Counted from the stretch's first letter, positions 1 through 9,983 are shown. The stretch: 64,000 nt of DNA from Sporolactobacillus sp. THM19-2 (GCF_004153195.1 NZ_SEMC01000003.1:62001-126000); one strand, 5' to 3'. Notes: a model not told the origin generated them from the sequence alone. Program-made: numbers and translations.

Positions 1-400
1 CAGGCTGAACCGGATATTTCCGGAAAAGCGTTCTGAACTGATCGAGTGACGCCCTGTCGATCGGTTTCTGAAACCACTTTTTCGCCTCCTCGCGTGCATC
101 TTCCGGCAACTGTGCTGTTAAGTGAATCAGCTGCACGGAAAAAGTGACGTAAATCATATCCCAGTTTGCATTCATGCCTCTGGATTTCATAAAGTTTAAT
201 ACATCATCGTTTAGAAAAATGTTCGCGCGAATGTCAGCAATTTCACGGTCGCTGTACCTTGTCTTGAACCCATGCGCCCTGCCGAGTCCAAGATAATGAT
301 CACTTAGCAGCAGCTCCCTGACCGTCAGCGCCGAAGCGTCAAAGTAGCGTTCTTCACTCAGGAAAACCCCGTCGACATCAAATAAAATTGTTTTTATCAT
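1..400 (-). CDS. HAD-family hydrolase, 3' end outside window
   Basis: Reading in from the left edge on the minus strand, an ATG at 398-400 follows an AGGGG ribosome-binding site and opens a protein starting MIKTILFDVDGVFLSEERYF. The DVDGV motif near residue 8 is HAD motif I, whose first Asp is the nucleophile of phosphatases and phosphomutases. About 133 codons are visible without a stop, and the rest lies beyond base 1. The cap-like helical stretch after motif I and the lack of a DxDGT-type Cof signature suggest a YjjG/PGP-like small-molecule phosphatase, but the substrate cannot be told. It lies downstream of, and on the same strand as, the membrane BNR protein. Confidence 0.75.
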   Translation of the reverse strand, partial: MIKTILFDVDGVFLSEERYFDASALTVRELLLSDHYLGLGRAHGFKTRYSDREIADIRANIFLNDDVLNFMKSRGMNANWDMIYVTFSVQLIHLTAQLPEDAREEAKKWFQKPIDRASLDQFRTLFRKYPVQP

Positions 401-535
401 TTTCCCCTGTTCACCAATCCCATCACTCATTTTGAACACTGCACTTCATGTCTTGCTTCAGTCATCGTTGTCCGTCCCGGAGTGGTCTGAAGGGCTCAGA
501 AAAGTGTCAGAAATTGCTGCCGTCCTGTCCGTCGC

Positions 536-1480
536 TCAGTGGAGAGATAAAGCACGGCCGTTTTGAGCGATAATGACCCAGTTTTGACCCCCGTTTTCCG
601 TCATATAAATATTTCCACCTGCTGTGATCAGAACGGCCTCCTGATGACGTACGGGATTCTGCTTTATTTGAATTAGCCGGTCGCTCTCAACCGAGCCGAT
701 ATCCAGATGAATCGCCTTATCCTCATCGGGAATGATGCTGTAGAGCGCCGTTTCATCCCCTGAAGTACCCGCAAGCAGTGTCTGGCGGCTGTTAAATCCG
801 TATGACACACTGGTGACGTTCTCACCTTTCAGCATAGCAATACCCGTCTTTCCGCCATCCGAAGTCAGATAAAGTCCCCGATCTGTTGCTACAGCAAAAT
901 TTCTGTCGTTCCCCGGGTCAATCGCCAGTTGCTGCGGATTTCCTTTGATCCCTTCCAGCTGTTGGTCCTCCCAGGAGTTTCCTGAATCTACGGAGATGGA
1001 CAACTGATCTCGGCTCAGGTGACTGATTGCGTGCGACTTGTAACCGGCAGCCCAGACTCCCTTACCGAGCCCTGCAGGCAACTCATTCTTTGTAATGACC
1101 TTTCCATCCGCTATGTATTCAATCGTTTTTCCAGTGATTCGGAAATAACCGTTATCCACCGGAAGGAAAAAGGTCCCTTTCGTTTTGTTCTCAGAACTCC
1201 TGCTCCATTTCCCGTCATGGTAACCGGCAAGGCCCGAGTCGGATGCGACCCAGAGCTTTCCGTTCTGCGTGTAGCCACTGCCTGTAATATGTTTGAAGTG
1301 AAGACCTGAGTTGTCCCCTGTCACCGCCTGCTTCACCACATAAATCAGCCAGACTGCAAAGCCGGCCAGTAGCAGAATGAGTGCGATTTTAGCAACAAAG
1401 AGCCAGAATACAAGTTTAAAACTCTTCCTGTCTGATCCGTTTCCTGATACCTTTTCTCTGTTTCCCACTTTTTTAGCCAC
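536..1480 (-). CDS. Membrane-anchored BNR/sortilin-like repeat protein
   Basis: A 314-residue protein of unknown function. Residues 1-20 are basic and cytosolic, residues about 22-48 form one strong transmembrane segment, and the rest should face outside. The extracytoplasmic part carries Asp-box-like repeats (SVDSGNSWE near 165, LTSDGGKTG near 206, MTENGGQNW near 291), the signature of BNR/sialidase-type beta-propeller blades. This suggests a propeller that binds a ligand or protein at the cell surface. No sialidase catalytic residues are recognised. The start is a GTG whose GGAG-like ribosome site lies very close, and no better in-frame start was found before the upstream stop, so the N-terminus is uncertain. 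It is read towards the HAD gene and may be cotranscribed with it. Confidence 0.7.
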   Translation of the reverse strand: MAKKVGNREKVSGNGSDRKSFKLVFWLFVAKIALILLLAGFAVWLIYVVKQAVTGDNSGLHFKHITGSGYTQNGKLWVASDSGLAGYHDGKWSRSSENKTKGTFFLPVDNGYFRITGKTIEYIADGKVITKNELPAGLGKGVWAAGYKSHAISHLSRDQLSISVDSGNSWEDQQLEGIKGNPQQLAIDPGNDRNFAVATDRGLYLTSDGGKTGIAMLKGENVTSVSYGFNSRQTLLAGTSGDETALYSIIPDEDKAIHLDIGSVESDRLIQIKQNPVRHQEAVLITAGGNIYMTENGGQNWVIIAQNGRALSLH

Positions 1481-1944
1481 TCCAGTAAAAATTGGTATTC
1501 AATATTTTGCCCTGTATCCATTCTTACATGATCCGGAAGAGATCTCAACTGAATCGTTTTCACCCATCGGCACGGGAGTGATTCTCTGCCGTCAAGCAGG
1601 TCAAAAGAGCCAGCTCTCACCAAAAATCGTCACCCGCTTTTTGCAATCACCGTTTCCCCGGGATCAGGCTCATCCGGACATCCGGCAAGTCCTGCCCTTC
1701 AATCACAGGTGATATCATGGTTATTCACACTTTTTTCCTCCGAATGATCAGGATGATGGATCTATATAGAATTATACTAAATGTGAAGCAGGAAAAGAAT
1801 CATCTGGCACCGGCCCTCGCACAGGTCTGAGGAGGTAAACCCCTTTTTTCATCTGGTGCGACATCTGGCGTTTGACCGTTCAAGGTATAAAAAAGCCCGG
1901 TGTTACCGGGTTTAAATGCATCATCGTTCTGTTTGCGGGCCGAC
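1481..1944. other. Intergenic region with no recognised gene
   Basis: About 460 bases between the BNR protein and alsD. The only clear element is the alsD terminator near 1890-1913. A TATAAT-like sequence is present on the minus strand near 1770-1780 and could belong to a promoter for the BNR gene, but no convincing -35 box was found. Open frames in this stretch lack ribosome-binding sites. Confidence 0.5.
1889..1913 (-). terminator. Rho-independent terminator after alsD
   Basis: Read on the minus strand, a CCCGG/CCGGG stem with a 5-base loop is followed by six T. It lies about 32 bases after the alsD stop codon, so it probably ends the alsSD transcript. Confidence 0.75.
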
Positions 1945-2670
1945 TCAGCCCTCAGTCACCTGAATTTCTTTTTCAAGATCATTTCTTGACAGGTCGGTTT
2001 TAAGGAAGGATTCGGTATCAGGGGTATACAGACTCTGATGCGTCTTCTGATCAATCAGCAACGTGCCATGGTCAAGGACATAATCAAGCACATGTCCTCC
2101 CCCCTGTTTCTCTTCGTCGATGAAATGAAAATGATAACCCGCAACGGCTATGCCCTGGGCGAAAGCAGGCGTCCAGAACCCGACAATCGTCCCCTTTCTG
2201 TTTTCAAAATCAAAAACAGGCTGGGTTTTTACCGCTTCTGTCATCGGCACCGGCTTCTCCTGATAAGCGACGGTCCGTGTCCGTACTTCCCTGAACACAC
2301 CGTCAATCCGGTAGGCATAGAACAGATTATCACTCGGTACCAGCCGGTGCAGTTCCTGCTCAAATTCTGCTTTATTTAAAGGCTTATCGAAATTTTTTTT
2401 GATTTGCGGACGGAAGTGAGTCAGCGAGCAGAAAGGCGTCTTGTCCTCCGGTTTCAGCGGCGTAGCTGTCCCGTCACCACGCAATCGATAAAATTTATTG
2501 TCAAAGCCGATCATTTCACCGTCGAGATGTTCAAATGTTCCAATACCAAAGTCACCGTGTTCCTTAATTTGATTATAGTTCATAGCTCCTTCATAAACAC
2601 CTGCGAGCAGCGATGTCATTGTAGAAAGCTGAAAAACTTCTCCGGTTTCTTTGTTTCCTTCACTTGTCAC
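1945..2670 (-). CDS. alsD: Alpha-acetolactate decarboxylase
   Basis: Converts (S)-alpha-acetolactate to (R)-acetoin and CO2, the second step of the acetoin branch that diverts pyruvate to a neutral product. The 241-residue length fits the family. Family landmarks are the N-terminal FQLSTMTSLLAGVYEG, the RIDGVF stretch near 125, and the zinc-binding GYHFHFID segment near 180 with a second His in GGGHVLDY. The start is a GTG about 8 bases after AAAGGAG. It lies 56 bases downstream of alsS on the same strand and ends at a terminator, so alsS-alsD is an operon. It is expected to be activated by the divergent AlsR, as in Bacillus subtilis. Confidence 0.95.
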   Translation of the reverse strand: MTSEGNKETGEVFQLSTMTSLLAGVYEGAMNYNQIKEHGDFGIGTFEHLDGEMIGFDNKFYRLRGDGTATPLKPEDKTPFCSLTHFRPQIKKNFDKPLNKAEFEQELHRLVPSDNLFYAYRIDGVFREVRTRTVAYQEKPVPMTEAVKTQPVFDFENRKGTIVGFWTPAFAQGIAVAGYHFHFIDEEKQGGGHVLDYVLDHGTLLIDQKTHQSLYTPDTESFLKTDLSRNDLEKEIQVTEG

Positions 2671-2726
2671 AATTAAAATCTCCTTTACAAAAAATGGTCA
2701 CTGCATTTCGAGTGCATGACTCCAGA

Positions 2727-4415
2727 TCAATTCAGCTGATTTGGAATCAAACTCTTTCCAAGTGCAATATTATCACTGTAATCGACCGGAACATCAATGA
2801 TCACCGGTACGTCCTGAATATCAAGCGCTTTACGAAGGACGGATTCCAGATCATCCGGTTTGTCTACGCGCATCCCGATTGCACCAAATGCTTCCGCATA
2901 AGCCACCACATCAATTTTTCCGAAATCCACACCTGAAGTCCGGTTATATTTCATCTTCTGTTGGAAGGCAACCATATCATACGCACCGTCCCGCCAGACA
3001 ATATGGACGATCGGCAGTTTCAGCCGCACCGCCGTTTCAAGCTCCATCGCCGAGAACAGAAAACCACCGTCTCCCGACATCGAGATCGTTTTTGCCTTAT
3101 GATGAATCAGGCTTGCTGCCATGGCCCATGGAAGTGCCACGCCAAGGGTCTGCATCCCATTACTGAACAGCAGCGTTTTGGGTTCATAAGAACGGAAATG
3201 TCTGGCCATCCAGATATAATGGGATCCAACGTCGCAGGTCACTGTTGTCTCATCACTGATCAGACGGCGCAGGGTATGAATCAGCTGCAGCGGATGAACC
3301 AGATGACTCGCCAGGTTTTCCGGCGGTTCATCGTAAGCGTCCAGGCGCAATCTCATCTGCTCCAGATCATTCAGATTTTCCGGTGCGATACTGAGGTGTG
3401 TCAGTTTCTTTTCAATTTCTTTTACCGTCCCCGGTATATCCCCGATCAGCTCTATAGACGGCTGATAAAAGTGGTCAATATCGGCACGTATCTCATCCAG
3501 ATGGATGATCTTCCGGTGACCTGAATGGTTCCAGAATTTTGGATCATATTCTACAGCATCGTATCCGATCGTCAGCACCACATCTGCCTTCTCCAGAATC
3601 AGGTCTCCCGGCTGGTTACGGAAGAGTCCGATACGTCCAAAGAAATGTTCCTCCATGTCGCGTGGAATCAGTCCCGCCGCCTGAAATGTTTCAACGACGG
3701 GTAAGGAGATCTTTCTCAGGAGTGAACGGACGGCGGATACGACAGAATAACGGTTGGCACGCATGCCTGCCAGAATCACAGGCATCTTCGCATTTTTCAA
3801 AGCATCAACGGCTGCATCAACCGCCGCATCAGAAGCCGTCCCGAGTTCAGGGGTCTTTAGTGGCCCGAGCGCGGTGACATCCGTTTCCGCCTGCATGACA
3901 TCCTGAGGGAAACTGACGACACTTGCCCCTGCCGCTGTGGATTCGGCAGCACGAAAGGCATTTGTCACTACTTCGGCGACATTCTTCGGATCGACAACTT
4001 CAGCGCTGAATTTTGAAATCGGATGAAACAGTCCGGCGTTGTCCATTGACTGATGAGTTCTTTTCAGCCGATCCGCCCGCGGTACTGCCCCCACAAGCGC
4101 GACAACCGGATCATTCTCAACGTTCGCCGTAGCGATTCCGGTCGCAAGATTTGAGGCACCGGGTCCTGAAGTGACAAGGCAGACCCCCGGCTTACACGTG
4201 ATGCGCCCCACAGCGGCTGCCATGAATGCGGCGTTCTGCTCATGGCGGCAGACAATCAGTTCCGGACCGCGATCCTGTAACACATCGAACACTGCATCAA
4301 TTTTTGCACCGGGAATACCAAACACATACTGAACACCCTGTCTGATCAGACAATCAACGACCAGCTCTGCACCTGTTGTCCGTGTCTTTTTCTGCTTTTT
4401 CTCAATACGGCTCAT
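2727..4415 (-). CDS. alsS: Catabolic acetolactate synthase
   Basis: Thiamine-diphosphate enzyme that condenses two pyruvates to acetolactate and CO2. At 562 residues it has three domains: an N-terminal pyrimidine-binding domain with the catalytic Glu59 in CRHEQN, a central domain, and a C-terminal pyrophosphate-binding domain with the GDGGFLF...N-type motif around 440-470. No separate regulatory small subunit gene is adjacent, and the downstream partner is alsD, which marks it as the catabolic FAD-independent AlsS type rather than the anabolic IlvB. The upstream region is shared with alsR on the other strand. In relatives the operon responds to acetate and low pH through AlsR; here that is inference from gene arrangement. 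Confidence 0.95.
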   Translation of the reverse strand: MSRIEKKQKKTRTTGAELVVDCLIRQGVQYVFGIPGAKIDAVFDVLQDRGPELIVCRHEQNAAFMAAAVGRITCKPGVCLVTSGPGASNLATGIATANVENDPVVALVGAVPRADRLKRTHQSMDNAGLFHPISKFSAEVVDPKNVAEVVTNAFRAAESTAAGASVVSFPQDVMQAETDVTALGPLKTPELGTASDAAVDAAVDALKNAKMPVILAGMRANRYSVVSAVRSLLRKISLPVVETFQAAGLIPRDMEEHFFGRIGLFRNQPGDLILEKADVVLTIGYDAVEYDPKFWNHSGHRKIIHLDEIRADIDHFYQPSIELIGDIPGTVKEIEKKLTHLSIAPENLNDLEQMRLRLDAYDEPPENLASHLVHPLQLIHTLRRLISDETTVTCDVGSHYIWMARHFRSYEPKTLLFSNGMQTLGVALPWAMAASLIHHKAKTISMSGDGGFLFSAMELETAVRLKLPIVHIVWRDGAYDMVAFQQKMKYNRTSGVDFGKIDVVAYAEAFGAIGMRVDKPDDLESVLRKALDIQDVPVIIDVPVDYSDNIALGKSLIPNQLN

Positions 4416-4501
4416 TGATTCTCACTCCCTTAACTCATCTGAAAAGAGCGCAGATCCCGCCTTTTTCAGATCAATAACTACTCTGTTTAGTATTTACTAT
4501 C

Positions 4502-4530
4502 ATTTTACATGGCATGTTCATTGTTGTGAA
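4502..4530 (-). promoter_or_regulatory. alsS promoter, activator-type
   Basis: Minus strand: -35 TTCACA, 17-base spacer, -10 TAAAAT, about 90 bases before the alsS start. The poor -35 box agrees with a promoter that needs the LysR-type activator encoded next door. Confidence 0.5.
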
Positions 4531-4570
4531 ATATATTATTCTTTTCGTTGTAATATATAATATATATTAA

Positions 4571-4599
4571 TTGAAAATGAAAACGGCAACAATTATAAT
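4571..4599 (+). promoter_or_regulatory. alsR promoter (sigma-A)
   Basis: TTGAAA, 17-base spacer, TATAAT, about 40 bases ahead of the alsR start. The strong match suggests that alsR is expressed constitutively. The stretch between this and the alsS promoter is very AT-rich. Confidence 0.7.
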
Positions 4600-4640
4600 G
4601 AAACTACTTACAGGATTCACGAAAGGGAGCGGCAATACGG

Positions 4641-5531
4641 ATGGAACTCCGTCAATTTATTTATTTCATCACAGTGGCTGAGGAACTGCATTTTGGCCGG
4701 GCTGCTGAACGGCTGCGTATGACCCAGCCGCCACTCAGCAAACAGATTCAGCAATTTGAGGAAGAGATTGGTGTTACCCTGTTTAAGCGAAACAAAAGAC
4801 ATGTGGAACTGACAACGGCCGGAGAATTTTTCCTCCCGGAAGCCCGGCAGGTGCTCGCTCAGGCTGAGCAGGCGGTCAGTACCGCGCAGCGTGCACAGCG
4901 GGGGGAGTTTGGTCGCCTGGTCATCGGATTCGTCGGTTCGGCTACTTATGATATTCTTCCCCGATTTATTCGCGAATATCGAAAGAACTTCCCGGACGTG
5001 GCAGTGGTTCTTCATGAGCTTTCCACTCCCGACCAGATCAGCGCACTGATCGGCAACCGGATCGATATCGGTTTGCTTCACCCTCCGATCAGTTCATCAC
5101 TGATTGAAGCAGAGCCTGTGAAGCAGGGTTTTGCCGCCCTGGCCCTCCCGAAAAATCATCCGCTTGCTGAAAAAAAGAAATTACATATCGAAGATTTACG
5201 TGATCAGTCCTTCATCCTGGTCAGCCGTGAAATCTGGCCCGGTCTGTATGATGAATTTCTATCGCTGTTCCGTGATGTCCCCTTTTCCCCAAACATCGTC
5301 CAGGAAGCAACGGAATATCAAATGGTCGTCGGACTGGTCTCAGCCGGGATCGGTATTGGTGTCGTACCCGCCGGTGCCGAAAAGCTGTTCAATCTTGATG
5401 TCGTCTATCGGGAAATTGCAGGGATTAAACTCCATGCTGTTCTTTCACTGGCCAGACGCAAGACCAACAGTAATCCCGCCATGCACCAGTTTATCAGCCT
5501 GACCCGTAAAATCGGGAAAGTGATCGACTGA
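4641..5531 (+). CDS. alsR: LysR-type activator of the acetoin operon
   Basis: A 296-residue LysR-family regulator. Residues 1-60 hold the winged helix-turn-helix (MELRQFIYFITVAEELHFGR, then AAERLRMTQPPLSKQIQQFE), and residues about 90-290 form the periplasmic-binding-protein-like effector domain. The divergent orientation to alsSD is the arrangement of AlsR in Bacillus species, where it activates alsSD in response to acetate. The 225-base shared intergenic region holds promoters in both directions. The stop codon lies only a few bases from the convergent end of the AI-2E-type permease gene. The effector is not readable from the sequence. Confidence 0.9.
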   Translation: MELRQFIYFITVAEELHFGRAAERLRMTQPPLSKQIQQFEEEIGVTLFKRNKRHVELTTAGEFFLPEARQVLAQAEQAVSTAQRAQRGEFGRLVIGFVGSATYDILPRFIREYRKNFPDVAVVLHELSTPDQISALIGNRIDIGLLHPPISSSLIEAEPVKQGFAALALPKNHPLAEKKKLHIEDLRDQSFILVSREIWPGLYDEFLSLFRDVPFSPNIVQEATEYQMVVGLVSAGIGIGVVPAGAEKLFNLDVVYREIAGIKLHAVLSLARRKTNSNPAMHQFISLTRKIGKVID

Positions 5532-5535
5532 CGGA

Positions 5536-6648
5536 TTACTTATCAATTAAACTGTCATCCTTACTCTTCTTTCTCAGACGGAATAGCCTGACGGCGTGCA
5601 TCACAATCGTTTTGATCATCGCATAGGTGGGTACCGCAAGAATCATCCCGATGGGGCCGAGCCATTTCCCCGAAACCAGGAGAAGAAAAATAATCGTCAG
5701 CGGATGCGTCTGCAGTCTTTTCCCCATGACAAGCGGAGAAATAAGATGACTATCCATCTGCTGCACGGTCACAATGACCGCGAGAACAAGCAGTGCTTTT
5801 GTCGGCGAATCCATCAGTGCGATAATGATCGCCGGTGTCGCGCCGAGTATTGGGCCAAGATAAGGAATGATGTTCGTTATACCGACAACAAGCCCCAGGA
5901 GCAGGCTGTAGGGCAGACCGATGATCGAAAATCCGAGGCTTGAGCTGATGCCTACAAAAGATGCAACGATAATCAGGCCGTGAATGTACGATGAAAGAGT
6001 TGTACTCAGATCTTGCAAAATCTTTGTGACTTCGTGATGATACTGAGAGGGGAAAAAACGTGTGACGGCATGTGGCAGCCTGTCCCCATCTTTCAGCATG
6101 TAGAATAGAATAAAAGGTACAGTCACCACCGTTAATGTAATATTGACCAGAACATTAAAAAAGGTGGAGATACCGGAGCTTGCGTTTTTTGAGTAATCCT
6201 GAATCATTTCAGCAAAATTTTTCTGGATGTTATCTATTGAATAATAATCCTGATGAATCAGCCATTTGAAGCCGCGCGTATCCGCCAGATGCTCGATCCC
6301 TGTTTGCCAGTTTCTGATATAATCCGGGATCTGTGCAAACAGAGACTTGACCTGATTGCCGAGCGGAGGACCGACGGACACCACAAGCAGCACGATTAAG
6401 CCGGCCAGAAGGATGTAGATCAATAGGATCGCCAGTCCTCGGGGGATTTTATAATGCTGAATCAGATTGACAAGTGGACTGAGCAGAAAAAATAAAAAAC
6501 CGGCGACGATGATCGGAAAGAAAAGTGTCGTGATCAGCGTAACAATCGGTACGAAAATGAAGGAAATTTTTGTCAGAACAAAAATCAACAGAGCAAGTGC
6601 AAGCAGTTCAATTGTCCAGAATATCAATTTTGAATGTTTTTTTAGCAC
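5536..6648 (-). CDS. AI-2E/PerM-family membrane protein
   Basis: A 370-residue polytopic membrane protein of the AI-2E transporter family. N-terminal hydrophobic hairpins span residues 10-95, a soluble segment runs from about 100 to 150, and further membrane helices follow. The conserved core GLVVGITNIIPYLGPILGATPA near 265-285 and the late QQMDSHLISPLVMGK motif are family signatures. Members export diverse solutes (AI-2, Na+/H+ exchange), so the name does not fix the substrate. The start is a GTG with an AAAGGTG site upstream. The gene stands alone and converges on alsR. Confidence 0.85.
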   Translation of the reverse strand: MLKKHSKLIFWTIELLALALLIFVLTKISFIFVPIVTLITTLFFPIIVAGFLFFLLSPLVNLIQHYKIPRGLAILLIYILLAGLIVLLVVSVGPPLGNQVKSLFAQIPDYIRNWQTGIEHLADTRGFKWLIHQDYYSIDNIQKNFAEMIQDYSKNASSGISTFFNVLVNITLTVVTVPFILFYMLKDGDRLPHAVTRFFPSQYHHEVTKILQDLSTTLSSYIHGLIIVASFVGISSSLGFSIIGLPYSLLLGLVVGITNIIPYLGPILGATPAIIIALMDSPTKALLVLAVIVTVQQMDSHLISPLVMGKRLQTHPLTIIFLLLVSGKWLGPIGMILAVPTYAMIKTIVMHAVRLFRLRKKSKDDSLIDK

Positions 6649-6891
6649 AGTACGTGATCACACCTTTATCAACTTTCGCCACCGGTCTCAGGACCTTTCG
6701 CTTACTCTATTATAGCGTGTGCAGAATCAACGAATCAACGCAGACACTGGCAGGATACCCTGATTTTCACGATGACGGGCAGCAGTGAAATGAAAAACCT
6801 CCCCTGCTATCATGCAGATGCTGGCAGGGCTGTCTGTTTTTGTTATATAATTTAAACGCCTGCTGGCGCGGGGTAAAGGATGTGTGTTTGA

Positions 6892-8340
6892 ATGACCATT
6901 ACGACTATACTACTGGGCGTCATTATTTTATCTAATATTTTTCTGGGAGCAACAGTTGTCTTTCTGGAAAGAAAAAGCATCAGTTCCACCTGGGCATGGC
7001 TGATGATTCTTAACTTCATGCCGATTGTCGGCTTTATTTTTTATCTGGTTTTCGGGCAGAACCTCAGCCGCCGTAAGATTTTTAAATGGGACCATAACGT
7101 GCACTTGCGTACCCGTGAGCTGGTAAAAAAGCAAATGCTGGCGATCATTAATAACGACCCGCCATTTACCCAACCTGTTCTCAGAGATTATCACGGACTG
7201 ATTTATATGAATCTGAATAATGATGAAGCACCGCTCACGCTGAACAACAGCATGACCCTCTACACAGACGGAGAAGAGAAGTTCAGACAGCTGCTTCAGG
7301 ATATTCGAGCGGCAAAATACCATATTCATATTGAGTATTATATTTTCCGCAGCGATTTTCTCGGTAATGAAATGATCGATACACTGGTGCAGAAAGCCGA
7401 AGAAGGCGTGATCGTCCGTCTGCTCGTTGATGATGAGGGATCACGCCACCTCTCAAAGAAGCTGGTCCGGAGGCTGACTCGTGCGGGAGGCAAGTTTCAG
7501 ACGTTCTTCCCCGGGCGTCTTCCGCTGTTAAACCTGCGAATTAATTATCGCAACCACCGAAAATTAGTCATCATAGACGGAGAAATCGGCTATCTCGGCG
7601 GTTTTAACGTCGGCGATGAGTATTTGGGGCTGAGTGCCAAATACGGTTACTGGCGTGACACGCATCTGCGTATTATGGGTGAAGCAGTGAACAGTATTCA
7701 ATCACGCTTTCTCCTGGACTGGAATCAGGCGTCAGGCGAACAGGTCCCTTTTCAGCAATATTATAAGATTAATAACAGGAAGCATTACGGAGAAGTCGGG
7801 ATTCAGATTGTATCAAGCGGACCGGATAAAAAATGGGAGCAGATAAAAAACGGGTTTATTAAAATGATCCTGTCGGCCAAACAGACCGTCTATATTCAAA
7901 CCCCTTATCTGATTCCTGATGAGAGTCTCTTGACCGCTATTTCTATTGCCTCGCTTTCACAGGTGGATGTCCGGATCATGATTCCGAACAAACCGGATCA
8001 TCCCTTCGTCTACTGGGCGACTCTTTCCAATGTCGGACAGCTGCTTGAAGCAGGCGCACGCGTGTACCTGTATCAAAACGGATTTCTCCATGCCAAGTCT
8101 ATGATCGCAGATGAACGGCTGGCAACGGTGGGTACATCCAATCTCGATTTTCGCAGTTTCAGTCTTAATTTTGAGGTTAATGCTTTTATTTATCATGAGC
8201 AGACGGCGCGAAAACTGGCTGATATCTTCAAGCGGGATATGCGATTGTCACGGGAATTAACGTTGGAAGATTATAAGAAACGCTCAGCACTGATTAAATT
8301 CAAAGAATCGGTCTCGCGCCTACTCTCCCCTGTTCTCTGA
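6892..8340 (+). CDS. cls: Cardiolipin synthase (phospholipase D type)
   Basis: Joins two phosphatidylglycerol molecules to cardiolipin and glycerol at the membrane. Two N-terminal transmembrane helices (residues 1-60) anchor the 482-residue protein, and two PLD domains each carry an HKD motif: HRKLVIID near 225 and HAKSMIAD near 400, each followed by the family G-G/S-x-N context (GGFNVGDE, GTSNLDFRS). Both are intact, so the enzyme should be active. The length matches ClsA-type bacterial enzymes. A TATAAT hexamer lies about 45 bases upstream. The gene is monocistronic, and the tandem array at 8516 follows it. Confidence 0.92.
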   Translation: MTITTILLGVIILSNIFLGATVVFLERKSISSTWAWLMILNFMPIVGFIFYLVFGQNLSRRKIFKWDHNVHLRTRELVKKQMLAIINNDPPFTQPVLRDYHGLIYMNLNNDEAPLTLNNSMTLYTDGEEKFRQLLQDIRAAKYHIHIEYYIFRSDFLGNEMIDTLVQKAEEGVIVRLLVDDEGSRHLSKKLVRRLTRAGGKFQTFFPGRLPLLNLRINYRNHRKLVIIDGEIGYLGGFNVGDEYLGLSAKYGYWRDTHLRIMGEAVNSIQSRFLLDWNQASGEQVPFQQYYKINNRKHYGEVGIQIVSSGPDKKWEQIKNGFIKMILSAKQTVYIQTPYLIPDESLLTAISIASLSQVDVRIMIPNKPDHPFVYWATLSNVGQLLEAGARVYLYQNGFLHAKSMIADERLATVGTSNLDFRSFSLNFEVNAFIYHEQTARKLADIFKRDMRLSRELTLEDYKKRSALIKFKESVSRLLSPVL

Positions 8341-8515
8341 GGCATTCATACAAGTGGCGTGGTCAGCCCGGAAAGGCACAGATCTGCAGGCTTCGGCTGA
8401 AGAAAGGCATCAATCAAAAAAGCAGGGGTTCACACATGCCGCCGGAGTGCTGGAAGATCTGTCTGGAAGTGTTTGATCAGACCCTCTGGAAATTTATCGC
8501 CATAATTCAAGATTT

Positions 8516-9034
8516 ATCAGCCGGGTCGACATGTGATTTCAGCCGGGCTACGACTTATTTCAGCGGGCTACACGTCATTTCAGCCGGCTAGAAAATATAT
8601 CAGCCGATTTCCACGCCATTTCAGCCGGCTAGAAAATATATCAGCCAGTCTCCACGTCATTTCAGCCGGCTAGAAAATATATCAGCGGGTTTCCACGTCA
8701 TTTCAGCCGGCTAGAAAATATATCAGCCGGTTTCCACGTCATTTCAGCGGGCTAGAAAATATATCAGCCGGTTTCCACGTCATTTCAGCCGGGCGGAAAA
8801 TATATCAGCCGGTTTCCACGTCATTTCAGCCGGCTAGAAAATATATCAGCCGGTCTCCACGTCATTTCAGCCGGCTAGAAAATATATCAGCCGATTTCCA
8901 GTTGATTTCAGCCGGCTAGAAAATATATCAGCCGGTCTACACGTCATTTCAGCCGGCTAGAAAATATATCAGCCGGTCTACACGCCATTTCAGCCGGCTA
9001 GAAAATATATCAGCCGGAGGTAACCTCCGGCTGA
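8516..9034. repeat. Tandem array, 41-bp period, 11 core copies
   Basis: Core units start at 8581, 8622, 8663, 8704, 8745, 8786, 8827, 8868, 8909, 8950 and 8991, exactly 41 bases apart. Each unit is two half-units, CAGCCGGCTAGAAAATATAT and a second 21-base half beginning CAGCCGG, running through TTTCCACGTCA or TCTACACGTCA and ending in TTT. Three degenerate half-units (8517, 8539, 8560) precede the core, and the array ends in the inverted repeat CAGCCGGAGG...CCTCCGGCTG at 9011-9033. Each first half contains the palindrome AGCCGGCT. No open reading frame runs through it. It lies between the convergent 3' ends of cls and an araC-type gene. Confidence 0.95.
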
Positions 9035-9086
9035 GTGTTTGCTGTCCATTCATGTCACACCATCTGAATATCCTGTCTGAACAGCT

Positions 9087-9803
9087 TTACGAGAGATGCA
9101 GGGCTGCCCGATATTCGGATGGTGATTTTCGTTCGTACTTTTTAAACATTTTTGTAAAAGAGGCATTATACTCATAGCCGACCTGGTATGAGATGTCCAG
9201 TACACTCATCTTTGAGTCATGAAGCATTTCTTTTGCTCTGTGAATACGTAAAAAATGAATATACGCAAGGGGGGTCATTCCGATTTTCCGCTTAAACCAG
9301 TCACAATAATAAGAAGGGGTATAATGTTCCATCGCAGCTAAAGCTTTGATGTCAATTTTTTCAGCATAATGTTCATGAATAAAAAGGATTGAAGGCGTTA
9401 CCGGTCTCTCGGTAATCTTGTGGAGCAGATAATTGAGAAGAAGTAAGGACTCATCCCGGTGATGTTGAAGTACTTCACGGATCAACAGCTCTTTCACCGA
9501 ACGCAGTACGGTGTCCATCTCCAGAACATCCCCCTCACACTCCGTATATCTGGATTTAAAGTAGTGAACCGCGTAGATTTCATCAATTTCGATGACCAGG
9601 CTCTCGTTCGATCCGTCTGCACAGAAGGTACAGGCATGATGAATTGGAAGCAGACAAATCTGCGTACCGCTGATTCTTTTATTTCCTGCTGATGTGACCA
9701 TGCTGATGCACCCGTGAACAGGCAGCATCAGTGTAAAGCAGGATTGATTCAGACAAGTGACTCGAGAATCAAGCGATGCGAAATGAAATGAGATGTCGTG
9801 CAC
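9087..9803 (-). CDS. AraC-family transcriptional regulator
   Basis: A 238-residue regulator. The N-terminal half (about 1-125) is a cupin-like sensing domain, and residues about 140-235 form the two helix-turn-helix AraC domain, with ISYQVGYEYNASFTKMFKK and the terminal SPSEYR motif. It is divergent from the aquaporin-type channel gene, 308 bases apart, so control of that channel is plausible. The ligand is unknown. The sensing domain contains several Cys and His residues (HDISFHF, CLNQSCF, HHACTFCADG), which could make it redox- or metal-responsive, but this is only a possibility. Confidence 0.85.
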   Translation of the reverse strand: MHDISFHFASLDSRVTCLNQSCFTLMLPVHGCISMVTSAGNKRISGTQICLLPIHHACTFCADGSNESLVIEIDEIYAVHYFKSRYTECEGDVLEMDTVLRSVKELLIREVLQHHRDESLLLLNYLLHKITERPVTPSILFIHEHYAEKIDIKALAAMEHYTPSYYCDWFKRKIGMTPLAYIHFLRIHRAKEMLHDSKMSVLDISYQVGYEYNASFTKMFKKYERKSPSEYRAALHLS

Positions 9804-9983
9804 GTAACAGGTCCTCCCGGTACATCTTAGATGCTCACAACGAGGAGTATATCAGAAAATGGAGCCACGTTTTGTGACGATGTTGTTACATCTGAGCCGC
9901 TCGTTCCAGTCGTCCGGGCATCTTTTTCTCCTGTGGCGCCGGAATTTAAATGTAATCTCTGAATAAGTCGGGAAATTTGCAAT

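Noticed and set aside
4617-5081. 154-residue frame antisense to alsR
   Set aside because: A shadow of a clear LysR gene, with no ribosome site and no recognisable domain.
8516-9034. CRISPR array
   Set aside because: The 41-base units are contiguous and nearly identical along their full length. There are no variable spacers and no cas genes.
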